A stretch of 64,000 nt of DNA from Bettongia penicillata ogilbyi (GCA_023548195.1 JAJHZJ010000008.1:6638215-6702214); one strand, 5' to 3'; shown: positions 32,861 through 43,865, counted from the stretch's first letter. Program-made: numbers and translations. Notes: generated from the letters alone by a model not told the origin.

Positions 32861-33577
32861 AGCCTAGAGCATTGAGAGGCACCCAGAGTCTCATAGTCAA
32901 CCTGTGTCAGAAATCGAATTTAACGTACCATATGTATCTGGGGCTCTGTCCTATTTACATAAGACCCTCCTCATTGGTGGAGAATTAATATTTGGTGCTC
33001 CATGCCTGTATGAGAGGTGGAATTGGTACAAGCTTGAGAGAAGAGATGTCCTGTCTTTCTGGCTTCCAGCTTTAAGAGAGTAGTTCCAGCCTCTCTTCAG
33101 GGAGAAGTCCCTGAAGGGAGAGAAAGACCCTGGGACAAAGCTCACATGGAAGGGATTGACTTGGGCCCACACAGTAATACACACATACATGCAGGTATGC
33201 ACAAATACAAGCATATATTTACACATTCAGTTTCATAGGTTGATAGCTTATGAGAAATACTCTATCTTCTTTGGCTTTATTATTTTAACTTCACTACTTT
33301 ATTACTCTATATGAATGCTCTCTCCAATGATCCATATAACCCCTCTGTACTTCAGTAAGTCATCATGAATTGGTGTGGCCAAACACATTTGAACCAGTAC
33401 TCTAACAAGGAACCTCTCCAAATGTTTCCATGCTTATCCACGTATAAAAGAGTCAGAATCTCTTACCAGGACTTTATTGGAAGTCTTTCCAGTTTCTTGG
33501 GAGCTATTGTAATTTGCATTTGCCTTTAATATAGCCTGGATCAGAGCTTTCAAGAGCCCAGGGTCATCTATACTTGA
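32861..33577. other. Unassigned interval
   Basis: About 715 bases. A weak MIR-like trace is possible at 32820-32930. No gene. Confidence 0.35.
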
Positions 33578-33834
33578 TTGCTAGGTGGTACAGTGGATAG
33601 AGTCCTCTCTCTCCTTGAGGTGAAGAGGATCAGAGTTCAAATCTTGCCTCAGACGATTATTATCTATATAACCTTAAGCAGGCCATTTAACCTCTGGGAG
33701 TTTCTTCATCTGTAAAATGAGGATAAAAATAGAGCCTACTTTATAAGGCTATTGATAAGATCAAATGAGTTAACATGTATAAAGTGTTTTACAAATCATA
33801 AAGCACTATATAAATCCTAGCTATTATTATGTTG
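33578..33834 (+). mobile_element. tRNA-headed SINE, tail type C (MIR-like), complete
   Basis: Head ttgctaggtggtacagtgga tagag, body cagagttcaaatcttgcctc, then tcatctgtaaaatgaggata, atagagcctactttataagg, taaagtgttttacaaatcat, aaagcactatataaatccta gctatt. The tail is that of MIR joined to the marsupial tRNA-like head. Confidence 0.85.
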
Positions 33835-33989
33835 TCACAATGAGGCATCAGAGTAGGATGTTAGTGGAAGCAAAACTCCTTTGACCAGGAAAGTCAATTC
33901 TATGGAATCTGAGACCTTGGGAGTCTACATGGAAAATTAGAGGAAATTCTAGCCTTGAAGTAAGAAAGATTTGGGTTAAAGTCCTTCCT

Positions 33990-34530
33990 TGGGCACGTAT
34001 TATCTGTGTGACCTTGAGAAAGTCACCGAATCTCTCACCATTCCCAGCAAACTCCATAGAGTCATAAGCCTTGGGTTCAAATCCTGCCTCTGACCCATGC
34101 CGTTTCTGTGACCCTGGGAAAATCACTTAACTTCTCAGTATTCTTGGCAATGTTCTAAGACAGAGGCGCAGAAAAGGTGCTGACCTGAATTGGCAGAGGA
34201 ACTTTCCTCACCTGAGAATTTCCCTTTTGTTGTTGAGTCATTTTTCAGTTATATCTGGCTCTTTGTGACCCCATTTGACCTTTCCTTGGCAGAGATACCA
34301 CAGTGGCTTGCCATGCCCTTCTCGAGCTCATTTGACAATTGAGGAATTGAGGCAAACAGGGTTAAATGACTTGACCAAGATCACAAAACTACTAAGTATC
34401 TGAGACCAGATTTGAACTTATGATGAGTCTTCCTGGTTCCAAGTCCAGTGCTTGATCCACCCCATCACCTAGCTGCCACTGGGAATTTCCAATACCAATG
34501 AAATCAGAGGTCCGGTCTCTATGCCCTCTG
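33990..34530 (+). mobile_element. tRNA-headed SINE, tail type D, split by a nested SINE
   Basis: A partial body at 33990-34045 is followed by a second body (gggttcaaatcctgcctctg, gtgaccctgggaaaatcact) and the type D tail tcttggcaatgttctaagac, gtgctgacctgaattggcag, cctcacctgagaatttcc. The tail continues after the nested SINE with gggaatttccaataccaatg and aaatcagaggtccggtctct. Gain of the second body by partial duplication is possible. Confidence 0.75.
34224..34482 (-). mobile_element. tRNA-headed SINE, tail type A, antisense, nested with 8-bp TSD
   Basis: Left end ttttgttgttgagtcatttt, then ctttgtgaccccatttgacc, cttggcagagataccacagt, aggcaaacagggttaaatga, and the head complement catcacctagctgcc. 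gaatttcc at 34216-34223 and 34483-34490 flanks it and lies in the type D SINE it interrupts. Confidence 0.88.
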
Positions 34531-34654
34531 CATTGCTTGAGGAAGTTACCTTACTGGGAGTTGCTTAGACAAATGAAATTACCCAAAGAATGAAGTCCTA
34601 TCAGTGGTTACAGGATCTTCCCCTTCTTCTGCTTCTCACCTTCCCTGGTGGAAT

Positions 34655-34850
34655 GGAATGGATTTGGAGTCAAAGGGACTGAGCTTGTATCCTAGCTATG
34701 CTATCATCTGTATGACCTCATAAGTAAAAACCTGTTTAGGCTTTCATTTTGTCATTTGTAAAAGAAAACAGTATGAGTTAGATAATCTCTAAGGTTCCTT
34801 TCAGCTCTACCATTCTATGCTCCTGTGATCCGCATACATGATGGAAATTA
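34655..34850 (+). mobile_element. MIR-type SINE
   Basis: ggatttggagtcaaagggac, ctgtatgacctcataagtaa, catttgtaaaagaaaacagt, gataatctctaaggttcctt, tcagctctaccattctatg. Confidence 0.65.
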
Positions 34851-35685
34851 GGTTAGACAGAAAATCAAAATGGCAGGCTGGGAGCTAGGAGATCACTCTC
34901 CCTTTCCTTACCCAGATTTGTGTAGGTTCCTCAGTGTATCCAGCACCAATTTCCTGGATTACTAGGACAGGGTAGTGATATTGGGCTGCTGTGAGTCACA
35001 GCTAAAGCAAGCCTCTGTTGGTACTAAAAATAAAGACATGAAAAGACTCTTTCTCTAAGGCTAAGCTCTTATGCCATCTTAATAGTTTATTTAAAAACTT
35101 CTTTAATGCTCCTTAAGATTTGTTTCTTTCACTACAAGTTGACATTTTCCCTGCTTGGCGTTAGCATAATCCCTTTGCAAGTTGTTATGATAGTGATGAT
35201 GTTACCTGGGAGAACATATCAAATTGATCTTTTTTAAAAAAAATGTTTTCTTTAGGTTTATGGAAAGGCCATGAGTGAGTTCATCTAGTCCTAGGAGTCA
35301 AAATAAGTTTTGAAGTAGCTTCTGGAATCTTCTCTGAGGACATTGGAGAGGCCACATTTGAGAAAAAATCCATTACACGGTGATCTTGGGCTGGCATCCA
35401 ATTCAAAGACTTAGGTTCACCAACTCAGAGTTCTAACTGGACTGTGCCAGTCTACTGCATGGACACATATGAATACTGGAAACATCTCCAAGGGGGAAAA
35501 TCAAAATTATTTACCTATTACCTATTACTGTTATATATGATTGATTACTGTTATATAATGATTTTGATTTTTATCCTGGGTGATGATTTCTTTCTCATAT
35601 GAATAGTATAAGTAATATAGCAAATAGGTGCTCAGCAAGGAATCATAAATTTGCTTTTTTTTCCCCCAGATTTGATGGCATGTGT
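34851..35685. other. Unassigned interval
   Basis: About 835 bases with no recognised repeat or exon. Confidence 0.4.
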
Positions 35686-35803
35686 GAGAGAGAGGAAGAA
35701 AAAATGAGAGTGGGAGAAAGAGAAAGAGACAGAGACAGAGAGAGACAGAGAAAGACAGAGAGAGAGGAGAGAGAGGAAAAGAGGGAGAGAGAGGGAGACA
35801 GGA

Positions 35804-35840
<37 letters not shown>

Positions 35841-35874
35841 GAGGGAGGGAGGGAGGGAGGGAGGGAGAGAGGCA
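35686..35874. repeat. (GA)n/(GGGA)n purine tract with a poly-G core
   Basis: agagacagagacagaga units, then pure (GA)n, an 11-G run at about 35831, then (GGGA)n. Minus-strand Ser/Leu/Pro-rich frames are artefacts. The G-run next to GGGA repeats could fold as a G-quadruplex. Confidence 0.95.
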
Positions 35875-35984
35875 GAGTCCTTTTAAAATTGAGCCTGATC
35901 AAAAATTCCAAACTATTATTAGAGATAGTTCACTCCGTTGTGAATTACTAAATATTAGGAAGTTTTGCTTTATATCTAAGGCCC

Positions 35985-36160
35985 TGAAAGGGCCCTCTGA
36001 AAACATCTAAGCCTCCCCTTCAATTTCCAGATGAACAGATAAAGAAACTGAGGCCCAGTTAGGTTATTACTTGTTCAAAGATATACTGATGGTAAATATT
36101 AGAGACTGAATTTGAACCCCAGTTCTCTGACCCCAGAACCGATATTCTTCCCACATGCCC
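35985..36160 (-). mobile_element. MIR-type SINE, antisense
   Basis: ccttcaatttccagatgaac, agataaagaaactgaggccc, gactgaatttgaaccccagt, tctctgaccccagaacc. Confidence 0.65.
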
Positions 36161-36169
36161 CTGACTTTG

Positions 36170-36400
36170 TCTTCTGGGGCCATGTAAAACAAGATTACTC
36201 AGTTTTTCCACATGACACCATTTCAAAGAATTGAAGACTGCTGTTATGTTCCTTCAATTGGCCATTGTATATCATGATCTCCAGACCTTTCATATCCTGG
36301 TCCTGTAATGGACCAAGCAAGCTTCTAATTATCCATTTCCTGAAAATATGGCACTCATAACTGGTATTACAGGTATGGTTTGACCTTATAATCTTTCTCA
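36170..36400 (-). mobile_element. CR1/L3-type LINE fragment, antisense
   Basis: ggggccatgtaaaacaagat, ccacatgacaccatttcaaa, gaattgaagactgctgttat, catgatctccagacctttca, gtatggtttgacctta. Confidence 0.65.
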
Positions 36401-36417
36401 CTCTCTGCTAAAAAAAT

Positions 36418-37425
36418 AGTTGTTGTCCTTCGTCTTTGAAGACGACCAAAATGACATCACCATTGTAAAGTGAAATTTCAGTGTGTTAGACTGTGGCTAA
36501 TCAGACCAATATGAGCTCGGAATGCTCTAGCACAGGTTTGGAACGCATAGTGGTTGTGAATATTTGGGGTAGATATCCCAAATTTGCGCATCCCGCATTT
36601 ACTTTGTGCTGTCTCAATTCTGCTTTGCTCAAAGAGCACAGCCCCTTTTCTTATGTGGGCATGCCATGCTGAGTGGTCCTGTGCCAATATCTCCCATGTT
36701 GCACAGTCAAATCTAAAGTTCTTAAGAGAGACCTTAAGAGTGTCCTTGTATCATTTCTTCTAGCCACCACGTGATCACCTGCCCCATGCCAGTTCTCCAC
36801 AAAATAGTCTTTTTGGCAGATGATTGTGCACTCAATGCAGCCCCTGAAGCTGAGATGTAACTAAGTATGGATCACTTCTCTGCTGCCTGTGCTAATTTTG
36901 GCCTAATAAATAACACCAAGAAAACACAGATGCTCCATCAGCCACCACCACACCATCCAGATGTGGAACCATTGGTTACAACAAATGGAAACGTTTTGAA
37001 CGCTGTGGATTAGGTTCACTTACTTTGGTAGTGTACTTTCCAGGGATGTATACATTGACAATGAGGTTGATGCATGCATTGCCAGAGTTAGCTCAGCGTT
37101 TGGGAGGCTCCAAAGAAAAGTTTGGGAGAGAAGAGGTATTAGACTGACTACCAAATTGAAGGTCTACAAAGCCGTTGTGCTGACCTCATTGTTGTATGCC
37201 TGTGAAACACGGACAGTCTGCCAGTGCCATGCCAGGAAACTGAATCACTTCCATTTGAACTGTCTTAGGAAGATTCTAGGCTCACCTGGCAGGATAAGGT
37301 ACCAGACACTGAAGTATTAGCTGGAGCTAAACTACCAAGCATTCCAACTATGCTTCAGAGAGCGCAACTTCAATGGGCTGGCCATGTTGTTCGAATGCCA
37401 AATGTACGCTTGGCTAAAGACTAAA
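36418..37425 (-). mobile_element. RTE-type LINE 3' part with a 5' inversion
   Basis: 36418-36815 is antisense and holds the 3' end (gttgttgtccttcgtctttg is the complement of the terminus). Its minus-strand frame at 36478-36687 codes the ORF2 C-terminus, including R-A-F-R-A-H-I-G-L-I-S-H next to H, a C2H2-like finger whose first Cys appears replaced. 36816-37425 is sense and codes the upstream reverse transcriptase: A-D-D-C-A-L-N-A-A-P-E-A-E-M at 36816 on, then a thumb region with L-T-T-K-L-K-V-Y-K-A-V-V-L-T-S-L-L-Y near 37140-37200. In source order the sense block directly precedes the antisense block, so this is one insertion with its 5' part flipped. The clade name RTE is from memory. Stops throughout. 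Confidence 0.8.
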
Positions 37426-37539
37426 GACCACTCTCTGCTAGCCGAAAACAAAAACCCAAATCCAGAGAAGTCAGCCTACCTGTCCAAGGTCATACAGAGA
37501 GTAAGTAAAAGGCCCATAAGAATGACTGTAAAAAATAGT

Positions 37540-37797
37540 AGCAATAATAATATCTTGTATTTATTTAGCACTTTGATTTGCAAAGCACTTGAAGTCTCAT
37601 TTCATTTGGTTGTTATAACTATCCTGTCAGGTAGGTGCTTTTTATTATTCCCCTTTTACAGATGATGAAACTAAGTCTGGGAGAGGTTAGATGAATTTCC
37701 CAGTGTCATATAGCTAGCGAGGAAGCAGTGTCTGAATTCAGTTTTTCCTGAATCCAGGTTCAGCACTTTAGCCACTACACCACCTAGCTGTCAATCA
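37540..37797 (-). mobile_element. tRNA-headed SINE, tail type C, antisense, complete
   Basis: aataataatatcttgtattt, gatttgcaaagcacttgaag, gtaggtgctttttattattc, ccttttacagatgatgaaac, atagctagcgaggaagcagt, ctttagccactacaccacct agctg. Mirror order of the copy at 33.6 kb. Confidence 0.85.
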
Positions 37798-37802
37798 TAT
37801 GC

Positions 37803-37945
37803 TTCTGTTCAGTCGTTTCAGCCATGTCTGACTCTTCATGACCCCATTTTCTTGGCAAAGACATTGGAGCAGTTGCCACTTCTTTCTCCAACTGCTGACA
37901 ATATACCAGACACTTAATAAATGCTTATAAATTCATTGATTCTGA
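37803..37945 (-). mobile_element. Type A SINE tail fragment (antisense) abutting an L2-type tail
   Basis: tctgttcagtcgtttcagcc, atgtctgactcttcatgacc, cttggcaaagacattggagc at 37803-37895, then accagacacttaataaatgc at 37908, a plus-strand L2-type terminus. Confidence 0.7.
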
Positions 37946-38320
37946 TATGAAGTCCAGTATTCTTTCTACCACTGTTTCCTGAAACACAATGGTCTATTAC
38001 AATTCAGTTCGGCTATTCTTGGGATTGTTTAGGTTTTATTGACCAAGAAGAATAGTGACTACACCTAATTGTTCATTGATGTTGAAATCTTTGGATTGAT
38101 AAATGGATTCTTATCTCTTTTGCCATGACTAAACTCTGTTTGATCATGAGTCTATTTAAAAAAAGAAAAATTCTACTCAGTGAATTTCATTCTCTCTAGG
38201 CTTCCTTTGCACCTATTTTTTTCCCCATCACATACCTCTTGGAATCTTCTAGGTCTTATTAGAACATGTGACTGAAACTTTCCATCCTTTTTTTTTTTTT
38301 ACACATGTATTCAGGCAATC
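37946..38320. other. Unassigned interval
   Basis: About 375 bases; a T-run at 38288-38300 precedes the L2 end. Nothing else seen. Confidence 0.4.
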
Positions 38321-39620
38321 AGCAAGCATTTATTAAGCACCTACTATATACTAGGCACTGGGATTACAAAGAAAGGCCAATACGAGTACTTGCTCTCAAA
38401 GAGCTCACAATTTAATGGCAAGACAACATATGAACATAGACAGGATAAATTGGTGATAATCAACAAAGTGAAGACATTATTAGTATTAAGGCTTCTTGCG
38501 GAAGGTAGTATTTTTTTCTAGGCTTTGTAGGAAGCCAGAAACAAAGAGAAAGAGATAAAGAGGGAGAAAGTTCCAGGCATTGAATAAAGTCAGTGAAAAT
38601 GTGCTAATTCAGGAATGTCTTGTGTGAAGATGACCTAGGAGGCCAGTGTCCCTGGACCATATGGTACATGGGAGTGAAGCAAGGTGGAAGAAGACTGGAA
38701 AGGTAAGGGGGGGATCAGGTTATAAAAGACTTTAAACTCCAGAATATTGATTCTGGAGGTAACAGGATGCCACTGAAATATATTGAATAGGAGTGAGGGG
38801 TGTGTGACACGATCACACCTAAGCTTAGGAAGATGATAGCTGAGCAGAGAATAGACTTGAGGCAGCTAGAATAACCAGTAAGGTATTGTAGTAATCTAGG
38901 TATGAGATGATGAGGGCTTGGATCACATTGGTGGCAGAGTTAGAGGGGAGAAGGGAGTATATACAGGAGATATTACAAAGGAAGAAATGACAGAACCTGA
39001 CAACTTATTAGATATGGGGTGTAAGAGACAGAGGGAGGAATTGAAGATAATTGTTGAAGTTGTGATGAGTTGAAGATAGGCTGTGAGACTGGATGACTGG
39101 GAGTATAGTGACATTCTCAAAAGTAGTAGGAAAGTTAGCAAGAAGGGAGAGGTTTGGGGAAAATACAATGAGTTCTATTTGACATGTTGAGTTAAAGATA
39201 TCTATGAGACTTTTAACTTGAAGATGCCCAACAGATAGTTGGAGATGTGAGATTGGAGGTTGGTAAAGATTCGTGTTGAATAAGTAGAACTGGGAACTAT
39301 CAACATAGAGAAATAGAATATATGGGAACTAATGACATGAAGAAAATAGTTTAGAGGGAGAAGAGAAGAGGGCCCCAGATAGAGCCTCAGTGGACACTCA
39401 CTATAAGTGGGCATGACCTAGATGAAGATTCAGCAAGGGAAACTGAGGTTTGGACAGAGGGGTAGGAAGAGAACCATGAGGACATCACAAAAAACTAGAG
39501 AAAGTACGAAGGAGAAGAGGTTGATCAATAGTGTCAAAGGCTGCTGAGAAGTCAAGAAGGATGAGAACCGAGAAGAGACAGATTTGAAGATGAAGATATC
39601 TTGGTAAATATAGAGTAGTT
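38321..39620 (-). mobile_element. L2-type LINE, about 1.3 kb, antisense, reaches RT motif A
   Basis: From the antisense terminus (caatcagcaagcatttatta, ctactatatactaggcactg) the element is continuous: gcttcttgcggaaggtagta, gatgacctaggaggccagtg, gattctggaggtaacaggat, cttgaggcagctagaataac, gatgagggcttggatcacat, gttgagttaaagatatctat, gggcatgacctagatgaaga. At 39521-39562 the minus strand codes L-L-D-F-S-A-A-F-D-T-I-D, reverse-transcriptase motif A with its catalytic Asp. The frame is interrupted elsewhere. This is the longest contiguous L2 copy here. Confidence 0.82.
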
Positions 39621-40200
39621 TAAGTTAAACAATGAAGTCAGAAACTAGACAACACAGAAGAAAGTGAGGGGAAGAACACACTGCTATAGAGAGCCTCTTT
39701 TATAAGTAGAAAGCTCCAAAATGATGAGTTTAAATTATCCCTTGTTGTTTTCAACAAACCTTGATAATTTCCTCTAAATGAGTGCAGTGTGAGACCCAAG
39801 GATATAATATTCAAACCCATTCTGGTAATTGATCAATGGGTCTATAACAATGAAGAGAAAAACACTCCCATAGACAGTGACTCAGAAAGCTTTTATCTTG
39901 CAATAGTACAAACATGGAACTCTTTGTCAACTTATTCAACCTTGGAATTTTTAAAAATTGCTTTAATCAAAACCTTTACACAACTAGGGAGATATTAATT
40001 TGTTGAGGTTATATGAGAATTTTACAGTGAACTAGGTCTTTGTTATTAAACAATTACTTTAATTATGATTCATTTCAGGAGGACTCAATGTGATTGAAGA
40101 ATTAAATAAATACTTCATCTAGGACTTAAAAAGAAGCAAACACCCAGGATTGTAGTTCTGGGAGGATTTTTATGAAGGTTGCCTAAGCTTTCCCCTGACT
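39621..40200. other. Unassigned interval
   Basis: About 580 bases, AT-rich, no feature recognised. Confidence 0.4.
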
Positions 40201-40204
40201 AGAA

Positions 40205-40370
40205 GATTTTAAGTGGTATTGTAGAAAGGGGATTGGATTTAGAATCAGGAGACCTAGATGTTGATTCAAGTTATTAACTCATGGGCAAGTATTACCAATT
40301 CTCCAAGTCTCATGTTCCTCATCTGTAAAGTGGAAATAAGATATGTTTACTAATTGACAAGAATTTTGTG
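40205..40370 (+). mobile_element. MIR-type SINE
   Basis: ggattggatttagaatcagg, agacctagatgttgattcaa, atgttcctcatctgtaaagt, ggaaataagatatg. Confidence 0.65.
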
Positions 40371-40477
40371 AAGAAAGGGAAAGGGAAATGGATTGGACCT
40401 ACAGTTCCATTGACATTGGGAACTCCCAATTGATAAAAATCCCTCTATCAACACAGGTCTTCACTAGAACTTGCTGA

Positions 40478-40692
40478 TAGCAAGGTAGCACAGTAGATAG
40501 AGTACTGATCTTAGAGTCAGAGAAGACCCAAGTTCAAATCTAGCTTCAGACATTGACTGTATTGCCTTGTATAAATCAATTTATGTTGCTTGTTTCAGTT
40601 TGCTCATCTGTCAAATAGAGATAACAGTAATATCTACCTCCCAGGGTTGTTGTGAGGATAAATGAGATAATATTTGTTAAGTGTTATAAAGG
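40478..40692 (+). mobile_element. tRNA-headed SINE, tail type C
   Basis: gatagcaaggtagcacagta gatagag, gaagacccaagttcaaatct, gctcatctgtcaaatagaga, ctacctcccagggttgttgt gaggata, gataatatttgttaagtgtt. Confidence 0.8.
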
Positions 40693-40704
40693 TTGCCTAT
40701 TTGT

Positions 40705-40812
40705 TTTCAGTCTTAGAGAGTTGCCTAGGCCATTGAGAGTAAATGATTTGCCCAGGTCACACAGTCAGTACATGCTAAAGGAAATATTTGAACCTAGGTC
40801 TTCCTAGATTTG
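40705..40812 (-). mobile_element. tRNA-headed SINE fragment, antisense
   Basis: gagagttgcctaggccattg, agagtaaatgatttgcccag, gtcacacagtcagtacatgc, tgaacctaggtcttcctag. The leftmost block matches the type D tail. Confidence 0.65.
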
Positions 40813-41329
40813 AACTAGTTTTTTTTTAAATTGCATTATAAACATGGTTTATTGTTATTGATCATAAATGCATACCGACTAACTAAGTCCCATATTCTTC
40901 TTCGTTGTAGTTTGCTTACTTAAGGACAGAACACCTGTAGGCATCCCAAGAAAAGAATTTCCAAGCAGAACATGGTCAAACCATTTGCTTCCTCTACGTG
41001 CATCCTGACCATGGATGCTAAGCTGGTGTCATTTTTCCATCTGCCATTATGAGGTGTCCTGAAACCTTTTGGGATTTTTAGTTCCTTTGATTTCATTTAT
41101 TCATCATTCAACATTTTTGAATTGGCCTATTAAATAAATATGAAAAAATAGTAGTAGACACAAGTAACCTATAACATTATTTTAAAAAAATCAAGGAAGA
41201 TGGAATACTGGGGCCATACAAAATTTCTCTTTTTCACTTTTCAGCAGAGATTCCCAGCTGCAGCTTGAGTATTCAATTCACCGCTTAGAGGAGCATAGTC
41301 AGCAGGAATGATGAAATATAGCAAGGATG
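40813..41329. other. Unassigned interval
   Basis: About 515 bases. No feature recognised. Confidence 0.4.
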
Positions 41330-41445
41330 GTGCTGTTACTGTTGCTTGTCCTTCATTCTTGAAGAGGACCATGATGTGAGGGAAGTGATGTCATGACATG
41401 CAAATGAATTGGATTTAAGTGAGGAAGAAAGAGGAAGTGAATTCC
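41330..41445 (-). mobile_element. Type B SINE tail fragment, antisense
   Basis: gcttgtccttcattcttgaa, gaggaccatgatgtgaggga, agtgatgtcatgacatgcaa, tgaattggatttaagtgag. The end matches the RTE LINE terminus. Confidence 0.7.
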
Positions 41446-41484
41446 ATGTTCCTTATCTGTATAAAATGGTGGTCAAGGTAAAAT

Positions 41485-42460
41485 AGGTATATTCTCCTTA
41501 TTAGATTGTAAGCACTTTGAGGGCAGGAATTGGGCTGAATTTGTTGAAACATTTGTTGAGATTTTCTTATAAGTAAAACAATATATTCAGTCCTGAGGGA
41601 GATACAAGAAAGATTTTGTCTTTACCTGGCAAAAGATGATAATCTAGCAGTGGATACAAGATATATTAAAATACCTGTAGTATAAGACAAAATGTCCTAA
41701 GTGCCATAAACTCTGACCTCTGGTGAACATGGTTAATGAGTGGCCCAGATATAGGTGGACAGAGAATCAATCAGAAGCCTAAAAAATTCACAAAGCGGAT
41801 GTTCATTCCCAATGAAGTAATTTGTATGGAGCAAGATTTCAGTGGATATAGTGCTCGGGGGAAGTAGTGGAGGTAGAACTATCCATTTGGAAGTCATGTG
41901 CATATAGTTTATATTACCAAAGGAGAGAAAAGAAGAAGGTTTACATCACAACTGAGAAACACTCATGTTTAAAGAGAGGAGAATGAGGAGCTAGAGGAGT
42001 GACCAGAGAGACAGGAGAGAGATGAGAGTGTGGTACGCTAGGAATTAAGGGAGGAGGAAAGAGTTTTCAAGGAGAGGGTGGTCTGTATTGTAAAATGACA
42101 TAGGGAAGTCATGGAGCATGATGATGACAGAAAAAAATGCCATAGGATTGAGTCATGAATGACTTTGGAGAGATCTGTTTCAGTAGAGTGGTGGGGACAG
42201 AAGCTACATTGCAAGAGGAAGTGAAACCATAGACATAGAGTGTAGCGTTGTGCTTTCTAGAACTTTGGGAAGAAGAAGATAGCTTGCTATAAAGGGTGAA
42301 TCCTAAAAAAGTTCTTTTGGGGATGGGGACACTGAAGTCCATAAACCAAAGATCTTCAGCAGAGCAAATGAATGAAGGAAAAAGTATTTATTACATATGG
42401 ATTATGTGCCAAGTACTATGCTCACTGTAAGGGATACAAATATAAAATCAAGTCAATATT
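41485..42460. mobile_element. Cluster of decayed L2-type fragments
   Basis: 41485-41550 is a sense L2 tail (gattgtaagcactttgaggg caggaattggg). 42010-42260 reads antisense L2 coding DNA (gacatagggaagtcatggag, ggagagatctgtttcagtag, agtggtggggacagaagct). 42365-42460 is an antisense terminus (aaaagtatttattacatatg, ccaagtactatgctcac). Exact joins are unclear. Confidence 0.5.
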
Positions 42461-42489
42461 TATTTTCTCATAAGGGGGGAGAGTGTGCC

Positions 42490-42665
42490 AGAAATTTGTG
42501 CTGGCCCCTGTGCTGTTTAAAATTGTCAGTGACACAAAGAAAGATGAAGTCTTTATGAAATTTCAATGACAAAGCCTGTAAGGCTCTCTGGTAAACAACC
42601 TGGATAACAGAGTTAGGATCCCAGAATAACTTGAGAGTCTAGAGCATTGGACTGAATCTAATAAG
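42490..42665 (+). mobile_element. CR1/L3-type LINE fragment, sense
   Basis: gctggcccctgtgctgttta, ttgtcagtgacacaaagaaa, tggataacagagttaggatc, gagtctagagcattggactg, aatctaataagataaaagg; the sense equivalent of blocks antisense at 4.4-4.6 kb. Confidence 0.6.
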
Positions 42666-43190
42666 ATAAAAGGAAGAAGGAGGATATATGGAGAAATCGA
42701 GGTCAAGAGATACAAAGATAGAGGGTTGAATGAGTCATAGTTTGGCCTCATTTTTTCAGGAAAAAAAAGAGATGAGACTATCCACAGAGAGTTAGGGAGT
42801 GTGGTGGAGTTAGAGACTTGGGGAGAGAAGAGAAGTTTCAGAACAGATGTCTAGGATTTATGAAAGGATTACTATGTAATATTAGAATTGGTTTAGAAAA
42901 GATAAATTTGTAACTGACCCAGGCAGCATATTTTCTTCATCTAAATTAATTGAAAATGACTCCCCAGCAAGATCAGACAAGCCTTTAAGTCCACAAATAT
43001 CTTCACCAGACCACAAAATATAAACTAATTCTGGCCGTATTTACGAATGATATCCCCCCCCTGCTGTTCTGTTCTCCAGATCCAATCTAAGCCTATCCAT
43101 ACAAATTCAGCATTAATCTACAAGCAAAAATTCCATGAAAACCTAAACAAATAGAAGACAGAATATTTCCAATTTGAAATGGGTTTTTCT
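42666..43190. other. Unassigned interval
   Basis: About 525 bases without a recognised feature. Confidence 0.4.
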
Positions 43191-43197
43191 TGGCTCT

Positions 43198-43254
43198 AGC
43201 CTGATTGCCTTGCCTTGCCTTGCCCTGCCTTCCCTTCTCTTCTCTTCTCTTCTC
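43198..43254. repeat. Pentanucleotide (CCTTG)n then (CTTCT)n microsatellite
   Basis: tgccttgccttgccttgccc followed by ttctcttctcttctcttctc. Confidence 0.9.
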
Positions 43255-43547
43255 TGTACATGTCCTCAGAATTGGTGTCCTCACCATATGTACTTTCCGT
43301 GTATATATGTCTTTCATATGACCCCTGAGAATATTTCTTTTTCCCATTAAGGGTGGGTATAATTTGAGAGAATAAACCCTAGGTTTATTATTTTGCTAAA
43401 TTGTATTATAATTTGAACTGTACATCCTCTGGATGACTAATAAAAACAAATACACTGAGAGTGGAGAGTGGTTTGATATAGAGAAGATTCTGACCCATAG
43501 AGAACTATAGCCTGAGATAGCTTTCTGAGGGCACAGTTCACAGAATC

Positions 43548-43865
43548 ATAGATTTTGAGACTTGGAAGGACCTTAAAGTGGCTATTCAGTTCCAAGCCAA
43601 TCATCAAAGGAATCTGTACTATAACACACCCAACAAATTATCGTCCAGTCTCTGCTTGAAGACCTCTAAAGAGGGGGAACCCACCGCCAATTGAAGTAGC
43701 CCATTTCACTTTTGGACAGTTCTAACTGTTAGTCAATTTTTTTTTCCTGGTATAAAGTTTTTACTTTCTTCATCCATTATTACTGGCCTTCAGGTTGACA
43801 GTCCTTCAAATACTTGAAGACAGTTCTCATAATACCCCTGAGTCTTCTCCAGATAGCAGATTTGT
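43548..43865 (-). mobile_element. CR1/L3-type LINE 3' end, antisense
   Basis: cagaatcatagattttgaga, cttggaaggaccttaaagtg, gtctctgcttgaagacctct, aaagagggggaacccacc, ccatttcacttttggacagt, ccttcaaatacttgaagaca. Confidence 0.75.
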
